A program made the position numbers and the translations under genes. A DNA stretch of 64,000 nt from Rhodospirillaceae bacterium (GTDB taxonomy: Bacteria > Pseudomonadota > Alphaproteobacteria > Reyranellales > Reyranellaceae), in the NCBI GenBank assembly GCA_009772935.1, contig WOUR01000007.1, positions 1 to 64,000 of the forward strand. The letters are read 5' to 3'. Positions 54,263 to 64,000 of the stretch are shown here, one piece after another. Within the stretch, counting starts at the first letter, position 1, and every line of letters starts with the position of its first letter. The notes beneath the pieces are model-generated. The model did no database searches. It saw only the letters and a list, made by a program, of their open reading frames with translations, and was not told the DNA's origin.

Positions 54263-55911
54263 CGGTCCCCTCGCACGACGAGCTGCTCTTCCTGGCCCTC
54301 GGTGGGGCCGGCGAGATCGGCATGAACCTCAACCTCTACGGCACGGCCGGCAAATGGCTGATGGTCGATCTCGGCATCGGCTTCGCCGACAGCACCATGG
54401 CCGGCGTCGAGGTGGTGATGCCCGATCCCGAATTCATCGTCGAGCGTCGTGAAGACCTTGTCGGCATCGTTCTGACCCACGCCCACGAAGACCATCTCGG
54501 CGCCGTCGCCGACTTGTGGCCGCGGCTGAAGGCGCCCGTCTATGCGACGCCCTTCGCCGCCTCGGTCCTCAAGCGCAAGCTGATCGATGCTGGCCTGCGG
54601 GACCAGGTTCCGGTCACCGAGATTCCGCTGGGGGGCAGGTTCAATGTCGCGCCGTTCGAGCTCGAGATGATCACCATGACGCATTCGATCCTCGAGCCGA
54701 ACGCGATGGCGATCCGCACGAAGTTCGGCACGGTCTTCCACACCGGCGACTGGAAGATCGACCCGGAGCCGCTGCTGGGCGACCTCACCGACGAGGCGAT
54801 GCTGAAGCGCATCGGCGACGAAGGTGCGCTGGCCATGGTCTGCGACAGCACCAACGTCTTCGTGGAGGGCGAGGCCGGTTCGGAATCGAAGGTACGTGCC
54901 AACCTGGAAAAGCTCGTCCGTGGGCAGAAGGGCAGGGTGGCCGTGACCTGCTTCGCTTCCAACCTCGCCCGCGTCGAGAGCATCGCGCTGGCGGCAGTCG
55001 CGGCGGGCCGCCACCCGGTCCTGTCAGGCCGTGCCCTCACGCGCATGCTCGAGTCGGCGCAGGAATGCGGTTACCTGCTGGATTTCCCCGAATGCGTGCC
55101 GGAGAAGCAGGCGGGTTACCTGCCTCGGGACAAGGTGCTGTTCGTCTGCACCGGCAGCCAGGGCGAGCCGCGCGCCGCCATGTCGAAGCTGGCCGGCGGC
55201 GAGCATCGAGACCTCGTCCTCGAAGCCGGCGACACCGCGATCTTCTCGTCGCGGGTCATCCCGGGGAACGAGCACTCGGTCGGGCGCCTGCAGAATTCCC
55301 TGATGGCTCGCGGGGTCAAGGTCATCACCGACCGCGAGGCCGACATCCACGTCTCCGGCCACCCGGCGCGGGACGAGCTGGTGAGGGTCTATCAGTGGGT
55401 CCGGCCGAAGATCGCCCTGCCGGTCCACGGCGAGGTACGGCACATGATCGAACATGCCGAACTGGCGCGAGCCTGCCAGGTGCCGGAAACCGTCGTGGCG
55501 CCCAACGGCACGCTGGTCCGGCTGGCGCCAGGGCCTGCGGAAATCATCGACCATGTCTTTTCTGGCCGGTTGGCGCGCGACGGTGACGGGCTCATTCCGC
55601 TCGACGGCGAGGCGCTACGTGAACGGCGCAAGCTCCTGTGGAACGGCGCGGCGGCGGCGACCCTGGTGGTGGACAGGCGTGGCAAGGCCCTGGCGCCCCC
55701 CAAGGTCTCGCTGCGCGGGATCGATGACGCAGACGGCGAGTTGGAAGAGGCCATCGTGGACGCGCTGGCCGAGATGCTGGCCGACCTCAAGGCCGCCGAA
55801 CGCTCCGACGACCGGCGCATGGAGGAGGCGGCCCGGCAGGCCGTCCGGCGCGTCGTGCGGGCGCACCTCGGCAAGAAGCCGTTGACGGACGTGCACATCG
55901 TCCGCATCTAA
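54259..55911 (+). CDS. rnj: ribonuclease J
   Basis: A 550-aa metallo-beta-lactamase ribonuclease with 5' exonuclease and endonuclease activity in RNA decay and rRNA maturation. The zinc motif is LTHAHEDHLGAV, further ligands are in FHTGDWKIDPEP and HVSGHPARDEL, and the beta-CASP domain covers about residues 195-350. The ATG at 54259 overlaps the coaX stop; the earlier open frame is a shadow over birA and coaX. RNase J in this place is typical of alphaproteobacteria. Confidence 0.95.
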   Translation: MTVPSHDELLFLALGGAGEIGMNLNLYGTAGKWLMVDLGIGFADSTMAGVEVVMPDPEFIVERREDLVGIVLTHAHEDHLGAVADLWPRLKAPVYATPFAASVLKRKLIDAGLRDQVPVTEIPLGGRFNVAPFELEMITMTHSILEPNAMAIRTKFGTVFHTGDWKIDPEPLLGDLTDEAMLKRIGDEGALAMVCDSTNVFVEGEAGSESKVRANLEKLVRGQKGRVAVTCFASNLARVESIALAAVAAGRHPVLSGRALTRMLESAQECGYLLDFPECVPEKQAGYLPRDKVLFVCTGSQGEPRAAMSKLAGGEHRDLVLEAGDTAIFSSRVIPGNEHSVGRLQNSLMARGVKVITDREADIHVSGHPARDELVRVYQWVRPKIALPVHGEVRHMIEHAELARACQVPETVVAPNGTLVRLAPGPAEIIDHVFSGRLARDGDGLIPLDGEALRERRKLLWNGAAAATLVVDRRGKALAPPKVSLRGIDDADGELEEAIVDALAEMLADLKAAERSDDRRMEEAARQAVRRVVRAHLGKKPLTDVHIVRI

Positions 55912-55937
55912 AGGCCGCGCAGCCGCTGGAGAAGACC

Positions 55938-56342
55938 ATGATCGGACGCCTGAATCATATCGCGATTGCCGTGCCCGACCTGGCGAAAGCGAGCGAGCTC
56001 TACCGTACTGTGATGGGCGCCAAGGTGAGTGCACCCAAGGAGCAGCCGGCGCATGGCGTGACGGTGGTCTTCGTCGAGCTGCCGAACACCAAGATCGAAC
56101 TCCTGCATCCGCTTGGCGAGAAGTCACCCATCGCCAATTTCCTGGCCCGCAACGCCGACGGTGGAATCCATCACGTTTGCTACGAGGTCGAGGACATCTA
56201 CGCCGCTCGAGACAAGCTGAAGTCGCAGGGTGCGCGCGTGTTGGGTGACGGCGAACCCAAGATCGGTGCCCACGACAAGCCCGTGCTGTTCCTGCATCCT
56301 AAGGACTTCACCGGTACCCTGATCGAACTCGAGCAGGTCTGA
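55938..56342 (+). CDS. mce: methylmalonyl-CoA epimerase
   Basis: A 134-aa vicinal-oxygen-chelate protein that interconverts the R and S forms of methylmalonyl-CoA in propionyl-CoA and odd-chain or branched-chain catabolism. It starts LNHIAIAVPDLAKASELYR and contains GGIHHVCYEVEDI and VLFLHPKDFTGTLIELEQV, giving the metal-binding His and Glu residues of the glyoxalase fold. The mutase itself is not in the window. Confidence 0.92.
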   Translation: MIGRLNHIAIAVPDLAKASELYRTVMGAKVSAPKEQPAHGVTVVFVELPNTKIELLHPLGEKSPIANFLARNADGGIHHVCYEVEDIYAARDKLKSQGARVLGDGEPKIGAHDKPVLFLHPKDFTGTLIELEQV

Positions 56343-56355
56343 GGAGCGCCGCACC

Positions 56356-56601
56356 ATGGGCTGGGCTACCGGCATCATGGTCTACCTGGTGATTTGGTGG
56401 ATCGCGCTGTTCATGGTGTTGCCGCTAGGCGTGCGGCGCGTCGAGAATCCGGGCAGGGGCCAGGAGCAGGGGGCGCCGGAGAAGCCGGAGCTGCTCCGCA
56501 AGGCGATCATTACGACCATCTTGGCCGCGGTGCTGTGGCTCGCCTTCTACGGGTTCTACCAGCTCGATATACTGAGTTTCAGGCGTCTCGAAGGATCCTG
56601 A
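56356..56601 (+). CDS. DUF1467 family membrane protein
   Basis: An 81-aa protein with two hydrophobic helices (about residues 4-25 and 51-71) separated by a charged loop. MVYLVIWWIALFMVLPLGVR and the following RRVENPG are the hallmarks of DUF1467, an alphaproteobacterial family of unknown function often placed between mce and proS. It starts 13 bases after the mce stop. Function unknown. Confidence 0.85.
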   Translation: MGWATGIMVYLVIWWIALFMVLPLGVRRVENPGRGQEQGAPEKPELLRKAIITTILAAVLWLAFYGFYQLDILSFRRLEGS

Positions 56602-56633
56602 GGCGCACGATCCGCGCGCCTTTCGCCAAAAGG

Positions 56634-56662
56634 AAACGGCGGACCGATGGTCCGCCGTCCTC
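56634..56662. terminator. hairpin terminator after DUF1467; rest of the gap appears empty
   Basis: ACGGCGGACC-GAT-GGTCCGCCGT is a perfect 10-bp stem with a three-base loop, about 35 bases past the DUF1467 stop; the T tract is poor. The rest of the gap to 56856 has a second small hairpin (GCGGC-TTGC-GCCGC, about 56687-56700). I see no gene, and no 6S or SRP RNA signature, there. Confidence 0.5.
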
Positions 56663-56856
56663 TACCCCCGAAACTCGTCGTAGGCGGCTTGCGCCGCTCT
56701 CCTCCCTAAACCCGGACAGTGCCCAAGGCTGAGGCTGTGTAGCGTGCCGCCCATCGCTTGCCAAGACCTTTTCTTTCGATCCGTTGGTGCCCAGCAAAAG
56801 AATCTTCAAGGCGGGGGTCGTTCGACTACAAACTAATGTCCCTACCGTTTCGCTGT

Positions 56857-58149
56857 TCATCCAATGACCATGTATTTGATCACGAACAGGACAGCGAGAA
56901 TTGCCACCGCCGGATGGACTTCGCGATACCGGCCTGCGGCAACCTTGATGCCGGCGTACGAGATGAAGCCGAACGCGATGCCGTCGGCGATCGAGAAGGT
57001 GAAGGGCATGGCGATCGCAGCGATGACCGCCGGCGCCGCCTCGGTGACGTCGCTCCATTCGATCTCGGTCAGGCCACGCGCCATCAGGCACGCGACATAG
57101 AGAAGTGCCGGCGCGGTGGCATAGGCGGGGATCGATGCAGCGAGAGGCGAGAGGAAGAGCGCCAGCAGAAACAGCACGCCGACCGCAGCAGCGGTGAGCC
57201 CGGTGCGCCCTCCGGCATTGATGCCCAACGCGCTCTCGATGTAGCTCGTCGTTGTCGAGGTGCCGGCCGCCGCACCGAGCATGGCGGCGGCACTGTCGGA
57301 GATCAGCACGCTGCGCAGCCGGGGCACGGTCCCGTCCGGTCGCATGAAGCCGCCGCGATGGGCCAGCGCGATCAGCGTGCCTGTATTGTCGAACAGGTCC
57401 ACGAACAAGAAGGCGAAGACCACCGTCACGAGCCCGACCTTCAGGGCGCCCGCGAGATCCATCTGAAGGAACACGGGCCCGATCGAGGGTGGCGCGTCGA
57501 AGATGCCCACGAACTTCTGCTGGCCGGCCAGGATGGAGACCGCCGTCACGACGAGAATGCCGATGATGACGCCGCCCATGATGCGGCGGTGCTCGAGCGC
57601 GACGATGAGGACAAAGCCCAGCACCGCCATCACCACCGGCCAGCTCGTCATCTTTCCGTGGGTGACCAGCGTCGCCGGATGGGCGACCACGATGCCGGCA
57701 TTCTTCAGGGCGATCAGCGCCAGGAACAGCCCGATTCCGGCCGCAATCGCCATCTTGAGGGACTTCGGGATGGCATTGACGATCCATTCGCGTATCGGCA
57801 GCACGCTGATGATCAGGAAAATGACACCTGAAATGAAGACGCAGCCCAGCGCGACCTGCCAGGTGTGGCCCATGCCGCCGACCACGCCGAAGGCGAAGTA
57901 GGCGTTCAGCCCCATGCCGGGCGCGAGGGCGATCGGGTAGTTGGCCAGGAACGCCATCAGAAAGCAGCCGACCGCGGCTGCCATGCAGGTGGCGGCGAAC
58001 ACGGCTCCGAAGGGCATCTTGGCCTCGGCCAGGATCGCCGGGTTGACGAATATGATGTAGGCCATCGCGAGGAACGTCGTCAGGCCCGCGACCAGCTCGG
58101 TCCGGACGTTGGTCTTGTTCTCGCGCAGCTTGAAAAGTCGCTCCAGCAT
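56857..58149 (-). CDS. NCS2 family nucleobase permease (AzgA-like)
   Basis: A 430-aa membrane transporter with about 12-14 helices, on the strand opposite its neighbours. It starts [20 protein letters not shown] and has [15 protein letters not shown] and [19 protein letters not shown], followed by [15 protein letters not shown]. These are signatures of the AzgA hypoxanthine/guanine/adenine proton symporters within NCS2. The ATG at 58149 has GGGAG upstream; the 85 extra codons open upstream overlap the divergent proS gene and are rejected. The exact purine cannot be told from sequence. Confidence 0.9.
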   Translation of the reverse strand: MLERLFKLRENKTNVRTELVAGLTTFLAMAYIIFVNPAILAEAKMPFGAVFAATCMAAAVGCFLMAFLANYPIALAPGMGLNAYFAFGVVGGMGHTWQVALGCVFISGVIFLIISVLPIREWIVNAIPKSLKMAIAAGIGLFLALIALKNAGIVVAHPATLVTHGKMTSWPVVMAVLGFVLIVALEHRRIMGGVIIGILVVTAVSILAGQQKFVGIFDAPPSIGPVFLQMDLAGALKVGLVTVVFAFLFVDLFDNTGTLIALAHRGGFMRPDGTVPRLRSVLISDSAAAMLGAAAGTSTTTSYIESALGINAGGRTGLTAAAVGVLFLLALFLSPLAASIPAYATAPALLYVACLMARGLTEIEWSDVTEAAPAVIAAIAMPFTFSIADGIAFGFISYAGIKVAAGRYREVHPAVAILAVLFVIKYMVIG

Positions 58150-58288
58150 CCTGCTCCCCCCGAAAGTCGCGCCCAGTGTGCGGGCACATGGCTGTGAAAA
58201 GCCAGCCGCACCACCCGGTTTGCCTTTGGCCGACCCGTTCCCTACAGTCCGCCGCCATCCCGATACCCGGACCGAGGACCGATTCCGC

Positions 58289-59602
58289 ATGCGCATGAGC
58301 CAGTACTTTCTGCCGACGATGAAGGAGACTCCGTCGGAAGCGCAGATCGTTTCGCACCGGCTGATGCTGCGCGCCGGCCTCGTCCGCCAGACCAGCGCCG
58401 GCATCTATGCCTGGCTGCCGCTCGGCCTGCGGGTCCTGCGGAACATCGAGCGGATCGTACGTGAGGAGCAGGACGGGGCAGGTGCCCAGGAAGTGCTGAT
58501 GCCGACCATCCAGTCGGCCGACCTGTGGCGCGAAAGCGGCCGCTACGACGCCTATGGCCCCGAGATGCTGCGCATCAAGGACCGCCACGACCGCGAGATG
58601 CTCTACGGCCCGACGAACGAGGAGATGATCACGGTTCTCTTTCGCGACGGGGTGAAGAGCTATCGCGACCTGCCGAAGAACCTCTACCATATCCAGTGGA
58701 AGTTCCGGGACGAGGTCCGTCCGCGTTTCGGCGTGATGCGCGGCCGCGAGTTCCTGATGAAGGACAACTACTCGTTCGACATCGACAAGGCCGGGGCCAT
58801 CCATTCCTACAACAGGATGTTCGTGGCCTATCTGCGCACCTTCGCCCGCATGGGCCTGAAGGCGATTCCGATGCGGGCCGATACCGGCCCTATCGGCGGC
58901 GATCTCAGCCACGAGTTCATCATCCTGGCCGAGACCGGCGAGAGCGCCGTGTTCTGCCACAAGGGCCTGGTCGACAAGGACATCCTGAGCCGCACGATCG
59001 ACTATTCGTCGGACCTGCAGGGGATCGTGAACGAGTGGACGTCGCTCTATGCGGCGACCGACGAGATGCATGACGCGAAGGCCTTCGAGGCGCTGCCCGA
59101 GGGCGAGCGCCTGGCCGCACGGGGCATCGAGGTCGGGCACATCTTCTACTTCGGCACCAAGTACTCCAAGCCGATGAATGCCGTCGTCGCCGGACCCGGC
59201 GGCGAGCAGATCACGGTCGAGATGGGCTCCTACGGCATCGGCGTCTCGCGCCTGGTGGGCGGCATCATCGAGGCGAGCCACGACGATGCCGGAATCGTCT
59301 GGCCGGACGAAGTGGCGCCCTTCAAGGTGGCGATCGTCAACCTGAAGCCGGACGACGGTTCCGTCGGCGGCGCCTGCCAGAAGCTCTACGACGCGCTCTC
59401 GGCCAAGGGCGTCGCAGTGCTGCACGACGATCGTGACATCCGGCCGGGTGGCAAGTTCGCCGACATGGACCTGATCGGCATCCCCTGGCAGGTCATCGTC
59501 GGCCCCAAGGGACTCGCCGCGGGCAAGTTCGAGGTCAAGAACCGCAAGACCGGCGCTCGCGAGGAGCTGGCGCTCGAACAGGTTCTCGCGCGGTTCGGCT
59601 GA
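58289..59602 (+). CDS. proS: prolyl-tRNA synthetase, short alphaproteobacterial type
   Basis: Class II synthetase of 437 aa that charges tRNA-Pro. Motif 1 contains [17 protein letters not shown], motif 2 [20 protein letters not shown], and motif 3 [16 protein letters not shown]; the anticodon domain starts near VAIVNLKP. The editing insertion of the standard bacterial enzyme is absent (437 rather than about 570 residues), as is usual in alphaproteobacteria, so a free-standing deacylase such as ProXp would be expected elsewhere. The ATG at 58289 has GAGGA 10 bases upstream. Confidence 0.96.
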   Translation: MRMSQYFLPTMKETPSEAQIVSHRLMLRAGLVRQTSAGIYAWLPLGLRVLRNIERIVREEQDGAGAQEVLMPTIQSADLWRESGRYDAYGPEMLRIKDRHDREMLYGPTNEEMITVLFRDGVKSYRDLPKNLYHIQWKFRDEVRPRFGVMRGREFLMKDNYSFDIDKAGAIHSYNRMFVAYLRTFARMGLKAIPMRADTGPIGGDLSHEFIILAETGESAVFCHKGLVDKDILSRTIDYSSDLQGIVNEWTSLYAATDEMHDAKAFEALPEGERLAARGIEVGHIFYFGTKYSKPMNAVVAGPGGEQITVEMGSYGIGVSRLVGGIIEASHDDAGIVWPDEVAPFKVAIVNLKPDDGSVGGACQKLYDALSAKGVAVLHDDRDIRPGGKFADMDLIGIPWQVIVGPKGLAAGKFEVKNRKTGAREELALEQVLARFG

Positions 59603-59622
59603 GCCGCGGACACGGCTCCGCC

Positions 59623-60933
59623 ATGTCCTTCGCCGCCGAGCGCCTGATCGCCTTCCGCTTCCTGCGCGCACGCCGCGAGGAGGGCTTCATTTCGGTGATC
59701 GCCGGCTTCTCGTTGATCGGCATCACGCTGGGCGTCGGCACGCTGATCGTCGTGATGTCGGTGATGAACGGCTTTCGCGTCGAGATGCTGTCGCAGATGT
59801 CGAGCATCAGCGGCCAGCTTGGCGTTCAGTCCAATGGCGGCCCCCTCGAGCCCACGCCCGACTTTCTGAAGCGCCTGGCGGCGGTGCCGGGCGTCCAGTC
59901 CGCCACACCGACGGCCGAGGGCCAGCTCATGGCCGTCGCCGGCGATCGCGTGCGCGGGATCGTGCTGCGTGGCATGCGGGCGGACGATATCCGCAATCGC
60001 GCGCCGCTCGCTTCGGCGATCGAGGGATCGCCGGAGGATCGTGAGCGCTATCGCACGCTCTGCAAGGCGGAGGATGACAAGCCCATCGACTGGGGTACCC
60101 TCAAGGGCTTCGGCGACGACTTCTCGGTCGTCATCGGCCGACGCCTGGCCGACCTCATGAACCTGAAGGTCGGAGACAGGATCCAGCTCGTGTCGCCGGT
60201 ATCAGTCGCGACGCCGCTCGGCGTCATGCCGCGCTCGGCCGCGGTCAAGGTCTCCGCGATCTTCTGCACCGGCATGTACGACTACGATTCCAACTTCGTG
60301 TACGCGCCGCTGCAGGACGCCCAGCACATGCTCAACCTCGGGCCCAACGTCACGGGCATCGAGGTGTTCGTGACGGACAAGGCCTCGACGGCCGAGACGC
60401 GCCGGCTGCTCATGCAGGCGGTCGGGACACAGGGCTGGGTCTTCGACTGGTTCCAGGCCAATGCCGGCTTCTTTTCGGCCGTCGTCGCACAGACCAACAT
60501 GATCTTCCTGGTCCTGACGATGATCGTGCTGGTCGCGGCGTTCAACATCGTCTCCAGCCTGGTCATGCTCGTGCGGACCAAGACGGCCGACATCGCCATC
60601 CTGCGCACCATGGGCGCCAGCCGGGCGAGCATCATGCGGATCTTCCTGCTCGATGGCCTGTCGATCGGCGGCGCCGGGACGATCCTCGGGGTCGTTCTGG
60701 GCCTCGCCTTCGCGCGCAACATCGAGGCGATCCGGCAGTGGCTGCAGCGAACCTTCGACATCGTTCTGTTCGACCAGACCCTCTATCTGCTCGCCGAACT
60801 GCCGTCGCGGATCGAATGGAGCGAAGTCGCAGGCATTGCGGCCATGGCGCTGGTGTTCGCGCTGCTGGCCTCGATCTATCCGGCGGCGCGCGCGGCGCGC
60901 CTCGATCCCGTCGAGGGCCTGCGCCGTGAGTGA
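59623..60933 (+). CDS. lipoprotein-releasing ABC transporter permease (LolC/E family), first copy
   Basis: A 436-aa inner-membrane permease. One helix near residues 24-48 precedes a large MacB-like periplasmic domain (about 50-270), then three C-terminal helices with [20 protein letters not shown], the coupling region that contacts LolD. It works with LolD to extract lipoproteins for the outer membrane. ATG start 20 bases after the proS stop. It overlaps the second permease by 8 bases. Confidence 0.92.
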   Translation: MSFAAERLIAFRFLRARREEGFISVIAGFSLIGITLGVGTLIVVMSVMNGFRVEMLSQMSSISGQLGVQSNGGPLEPTPDFLKRLAAVPGVQSATPTAEGQLMAVAGDRVRGIVLRGMRADDIRNRAPLASAIEGSPEDRERYRTLCKAEDDKPIDWGTLKGFGDDFSVVIGRRLADLMNLKVGDRIQLVSPVSVATPLGVMPRSAAVKVSAIFCTGMYDYDSNFVYAPLQDAQHMLNLGPNVTGIEVFVTDKASTAETRRLLMQAVGTQGWVFDWFQANAGFFSAVVAQTNMIFLVLTMIVLVAAFNIVSSLVMLVRTKTADIAILRTMGASRASIMRIFLLDGLSIGGAGTILGVVLGLAFARNIEAIRQWLQRTFDIVLFDQTLYLLAELPSRIEWSEVAGIAAMALVFALLASIYPAARAARLDPVEGLRRE

Positions 60934-62177
60934 GCGCGCGCCCGTCGTCGAGCGCTGGCTGGCCTGGCGCTACCTCGCGACCCGCCAGCGCGAAGGCTTC
61001 GTGTCTTTCATCGCGATGTTCTCGCTGATCGGCGTGGCCTTGGGCGTGGGAACCTTGATCGCCGTGCTCTCGGTGATGGGTGGCTTCCGCGAGCAGCTGC
61101 TGGGCCGGATCATCGGCATGAACGGCCATGTCGTGATCGCCGCACGCGACGGGCTGCTGCAGGCCACGCCCGAGCTGCTGGCGAAGCTCAAGGACGTCCC
61201 CGGCGTCGAGGCCGTACGCCTCACTCTGGAGAGGCAGGTCCTCGTGACTGGCCACGGCCAGACGCGGGGCGCCCAGCTTCGTGGCGTGCGGCGCGAAGAT
61301 CTCCTGAACCGGGAGATCGTTGCCAAGAACATCATCTTCGGCGATCTGGCGGAGTTCGGCACCAAGCCCGGCCTGGTGATCGGCGAACGGCTGCGCCAGC
61401 AGATGCAGGTGAGGGTCGGCGAGCCGCTGACCGTGGTGACGCACCAGCTGAACGAGGGCGGCACGATTGCGCCGCGCTACAGCGACTACGACATCCTGGC
61501 CACCTTCCTGAGCCGCCGCTACGAGTTCGACAGCACCCTCGTATTCATCCCGCTCGCGGTGCTCCAGGACGATCTCGACTACGGCAAGGAGACCGTGAGC
61601 TCGATCGATCTTTTCCTGAAGGACCCGCAGGCTGCGCCGCGGGTGGCGCAGGAGCTGCGCCGGTCGCTCGGCCGGGAGGATCTCCGCGTCTCGCACTGGC
61701 TGGGCCTCAATGCGCGCTTTGTCGGCGCCCTGCAGGTCGAGCGGGTGATGATGTTCATCATCCTGACGTTGATCGTGGTCGTGGCCGCCATGAACGTGGT
61801 CGCGAGCTTCACCATGCTGGTGCGCGTGAAGCGCGGCAGCATCGCCATCCTGCGGACCATGGGCGCCAGCCCCGGAACGATCGTACGCGCCTTCTTCATG
61901 GCGGCTGCGGCGGTCGGCGTCGCTGGAACGGCGATCGGAGCGGCCCTGGGCCTGCTGCTCTGCGCCAACATGCCCGCGATCGGTCGTGCTCTGGCGAACG
62001 TCACGGGCGGCGGCGGCACGGCGGGGGCGGAAGTCGACTTCATCACTTCGATGCCGGTGCGGGTCGACCCGGTCGAGGTGATTTTCATCATCGCCGTCGC
62101 GATCGTGCTTTCTCTCATCGCCGCGGCCTATCCGGCGTGGCGGGCCACCCGGGTCGAACCGGTCGAAGGATTGCGAC

Positions 62178-62185
<8 letters not shown>
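60926..62185 (+). CDS. lipoprotein-releasing ABC transporter permease (LolC/E family), second copy
   Basis: A 419-aa permease with the same layout as the first but clearly diverged (coupling region [21 protein letters not shown]-terminal block [20 protein letters not shown]). Having two distinct permeases argues for a LolC-LolE heterodimer rather than the single LolF of many alphaproteobacteria. GTG start at 60926, 8 bases inside the first gene; the open frame before it is a shadow. It overlaps lolD by 8 bases. Confidence 0.9.
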
Positions 62186-62861
<676 letters not shown>

Positions 62862-62892
62862 CAGTCCACAGGCCGCGGCGCGATGATGGCCC

Positions 62893-64000
62893 GTGGCCCT
62901 CGCTGATTTCATCCATCTGAAGGTTCGTTCCGCCTATTCGCTCACCGAAGGCGCGAACAAGGTCGACAAGGTCGTCTCGCTGGCCAAGGAGGCGGAGATG
63001 CCGGCGGTCGCCGTCACCGACCGCAATAACCTGTTCGGCGCCCTCGAATTCTCGCAGTACGCCGCCAAGGCCGGCATTCAGCCGATCGTAGGCTGCGACC
63101 TCGGGATCCGGCGCGAAGAAGAAGGAGGCATCGCCACGGCGAGCAAGGTCCTCGCCATCGACTGGCTGACACTGCTGGTGCAGAGCGAGCAGGGCTATCT
63201 CAACCTGATGCGGCTGGTGAGCCGCGCCCATCTCGAGTTCAAGGTCGGCTCGGTGGCGGCGCTGCCGCTGGCGGACCTCGAAGGATCGACCGAGGGGCTC
63301 ATCGCCCTGACCGGCAGCGTCGGCAGCGGTATCGGCCGGTTGCTGGCCGCCGGCCAGACGGCGGCCGCGGCCCATATGCTCGACCGCCTGCAGGGCCTGT
63401 TCGAGGGCCGGCTCTATCTCGAGCTGCAACGCCATGGCGACGATCCCGAGCGCCGGATCGAAGGGCCGCTGGTCGATCTCGCCTACGAGCGAAATCTGCC
63501 ACTGGTGGCGACCAACGACGTGCACTTCCCGAAGAAGCCGATGTACGAGGCGCACGACGTGCTGCTCTGCATCGAGCAGGGCGCGCATATCGACGATCCC
63601 AACCGCCGGCGCCTGACGCCGGAGCACTATTTCAAGTCGGCGGCCGAGATGCGCAGCCTGTTCTCGGACATTCCCGAGGCCTGCGACAATACCCTGGTGA
63701 TCGCCCAGCGATGTGCCTACATGCCCGCGCCGCGCAAACCCATCCTGCCGCGCTACACCAAGCTCCAGGGCCGCACCGAAGGCGAGGCGCTGCGCGACCT
63801 CGCGAAGACCGGGCTCGAGGAGCTGAGGACACTCGGCCGCCTGGCCGACAACTTCGCCTTCGAGCGCTACACCGAGCGACTGACCTACGAACTCGACATG
63901 ATCGAGAGGATGGGGTTCGCCGGCTACTTCCTGATCGTGGCCGACTTCATCCAGTGGGCGAAAGACCATGACGTGCCGGTGGGGCCGGGCCGCGGTTCGG
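62893..64000 (+). CDS. dnaE: DNA polymerase III subunit alpha, 5' part
   Basis: Replicative polymerase catalytic subunit, cut by the window end after 369 codons. The N-terminal PHP domain begins FIHLKVRSAYSLTEGANK, followed by PAVAVTDRNNLFGALEFSQ and PIVGCDLGIR. Later blocks are VATNDVHFP and GFAGYFLIVADFIQWAKD leading to DVPVGPGRGS of the polymerase core. GTG at 62893 is the only credible start, since an in-frame TGA lies at 62884-62886 and upstream ATGs are out of frame. It follows lolD by 31 bases, a common alphaproteobacterial order. Confidence 0.95.
   Translation, partial: MALADFIHLKVRSAYSLTEGANKVDKVVSLAKEAEMPAVAVTDRNNLFGALEFSQYAAKAGIQPIVGCDLGIRREEEGGIATASKVLAIDWLTLLVQSEQGYLNLMRLVSRAHLEFKVGSVAALPLADLEGSTEGLIALTGSVGSGIGRLLAAGQTAAAAHMLDRLQGLFEGRLYLELQRHGDDPERRIEGPLVDLAYERNLPLVATNDVHFPKKPMYEAHDVLLCIEQGAHIDDPNRRRLTPEHYFKSAAEMRSLFSDIPEACDNTLVIAQRCAYMPAPRKPILPRYTKLQGRTEGEALRDLAKTGLEELRTLGRLADNFAFERYTERLTYELDMIERMGFAGYFLIVADFIQWAKDHDVPVGPGRGS

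Noticed and set aside
56660-56856. Possible 6S or SRP RNA in the gap before the purine permease
   Set aside because: Small hairpins are present but no conserved SRP tetraloop region or 6S closing stem could be found on either strand.
56579-59671. 1030-codon minus frame over the NCS2 permease and proS
   Set aside because: It crosses the start of the real permease in another frame and runs antisense to proS; no recognisable protein.
62883-62892. ATG codons just before dnaE
   Set aside because: They are out of the dnaE frame, and an in-frame stop at 62884-62886 leaves GTG 62893 as the start.

Overview
The window reads as chromosomal DNA from a high-GC alphaproteobacterium. This is inferred from three things: gene order (tig-clpP-clpX-lon-hupB, then nuoA-N-birA-coaX-rnj-mce-DUF1467, then proS-lolCE-lolD-dnaE), the short prolyl-tRNA synthetase without an editing insertion, and orphan Bug-type solute receptors. 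A Reyranella- or Bradyrhizobium-like member of Rhodospirillales/Hyphomicrobiales fits best; the genus cannot be fixed by eye. No insertion sequence, prophage gene, rRNA or CRISPR array was seen, and no gap between genes exceeds 300 bases.

1-16.4 kb is an accessory catabolic zone. It holds a TetR regulator; a TMEM43-like membrane protein; a minus-strand operon (N-acyl-D-amino-acid deacylase-like amidohydrolase, ABM monooxygenase, PhyH dioxygenase); a tartrate/D-malate dehydrogenase with an orphan Bug receptor; a PhoD-like phosphoesterase; and a LysR regulator divergent from a sulfatase-Bug receptor-TauD dioxygenase-SGNH hydrolase operon. A perfect LysR-type palindrome lies between the last two units.

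14.6-22.2 kb is the most unusual part. Five plus-strand genes overlap head to tail: a stand-alone carrier protein, an acyl-CoA-dehydrogenase-like flavoprotein without the usual glutamate, an amino acid:[carrier protein] ligase (a class II aminoacyl-tRNA-synthetase homologue), a DUF1839 protein and a GH2 beta-mannosidase-like protein with both catalytic glutamates. A two-domain alpha/beta hydrolase with a Cys nucleophile is divergent to them. The ligase family is known to load amino acids onto carrier proteins; what the pathway makes is, to my knowledge, unknown.

22.2-30 kb holds a class III CoA-transferase plus MaoC-like hydratase pair (reminiscent of mesaconyl-CoA chemistry), a small lipoprotein, glnB-glnA behind a good sigma-54 promoter, an aminotransferase, and three tandem, overlapping, paralogous TetR-type regulators.

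30-64 kb is core genome: tRNA-His, the NAD(P)HX repair enzyme, tRNA-Leu, trigger factor, ClpP, ClpX, Lon, HU, tRNA-Val, tRNA-Asp, the complete uninterrupted 14-gene complex I operon, biotin ligase, CoaX, RNase J, methylmalonyl-CoA epimerase, DUF1467, an NCS2 purine permease on the opposite strand, ProRS, two LolC/E-type permeases plus LolD, and the 5' part of dnaE running off the end.
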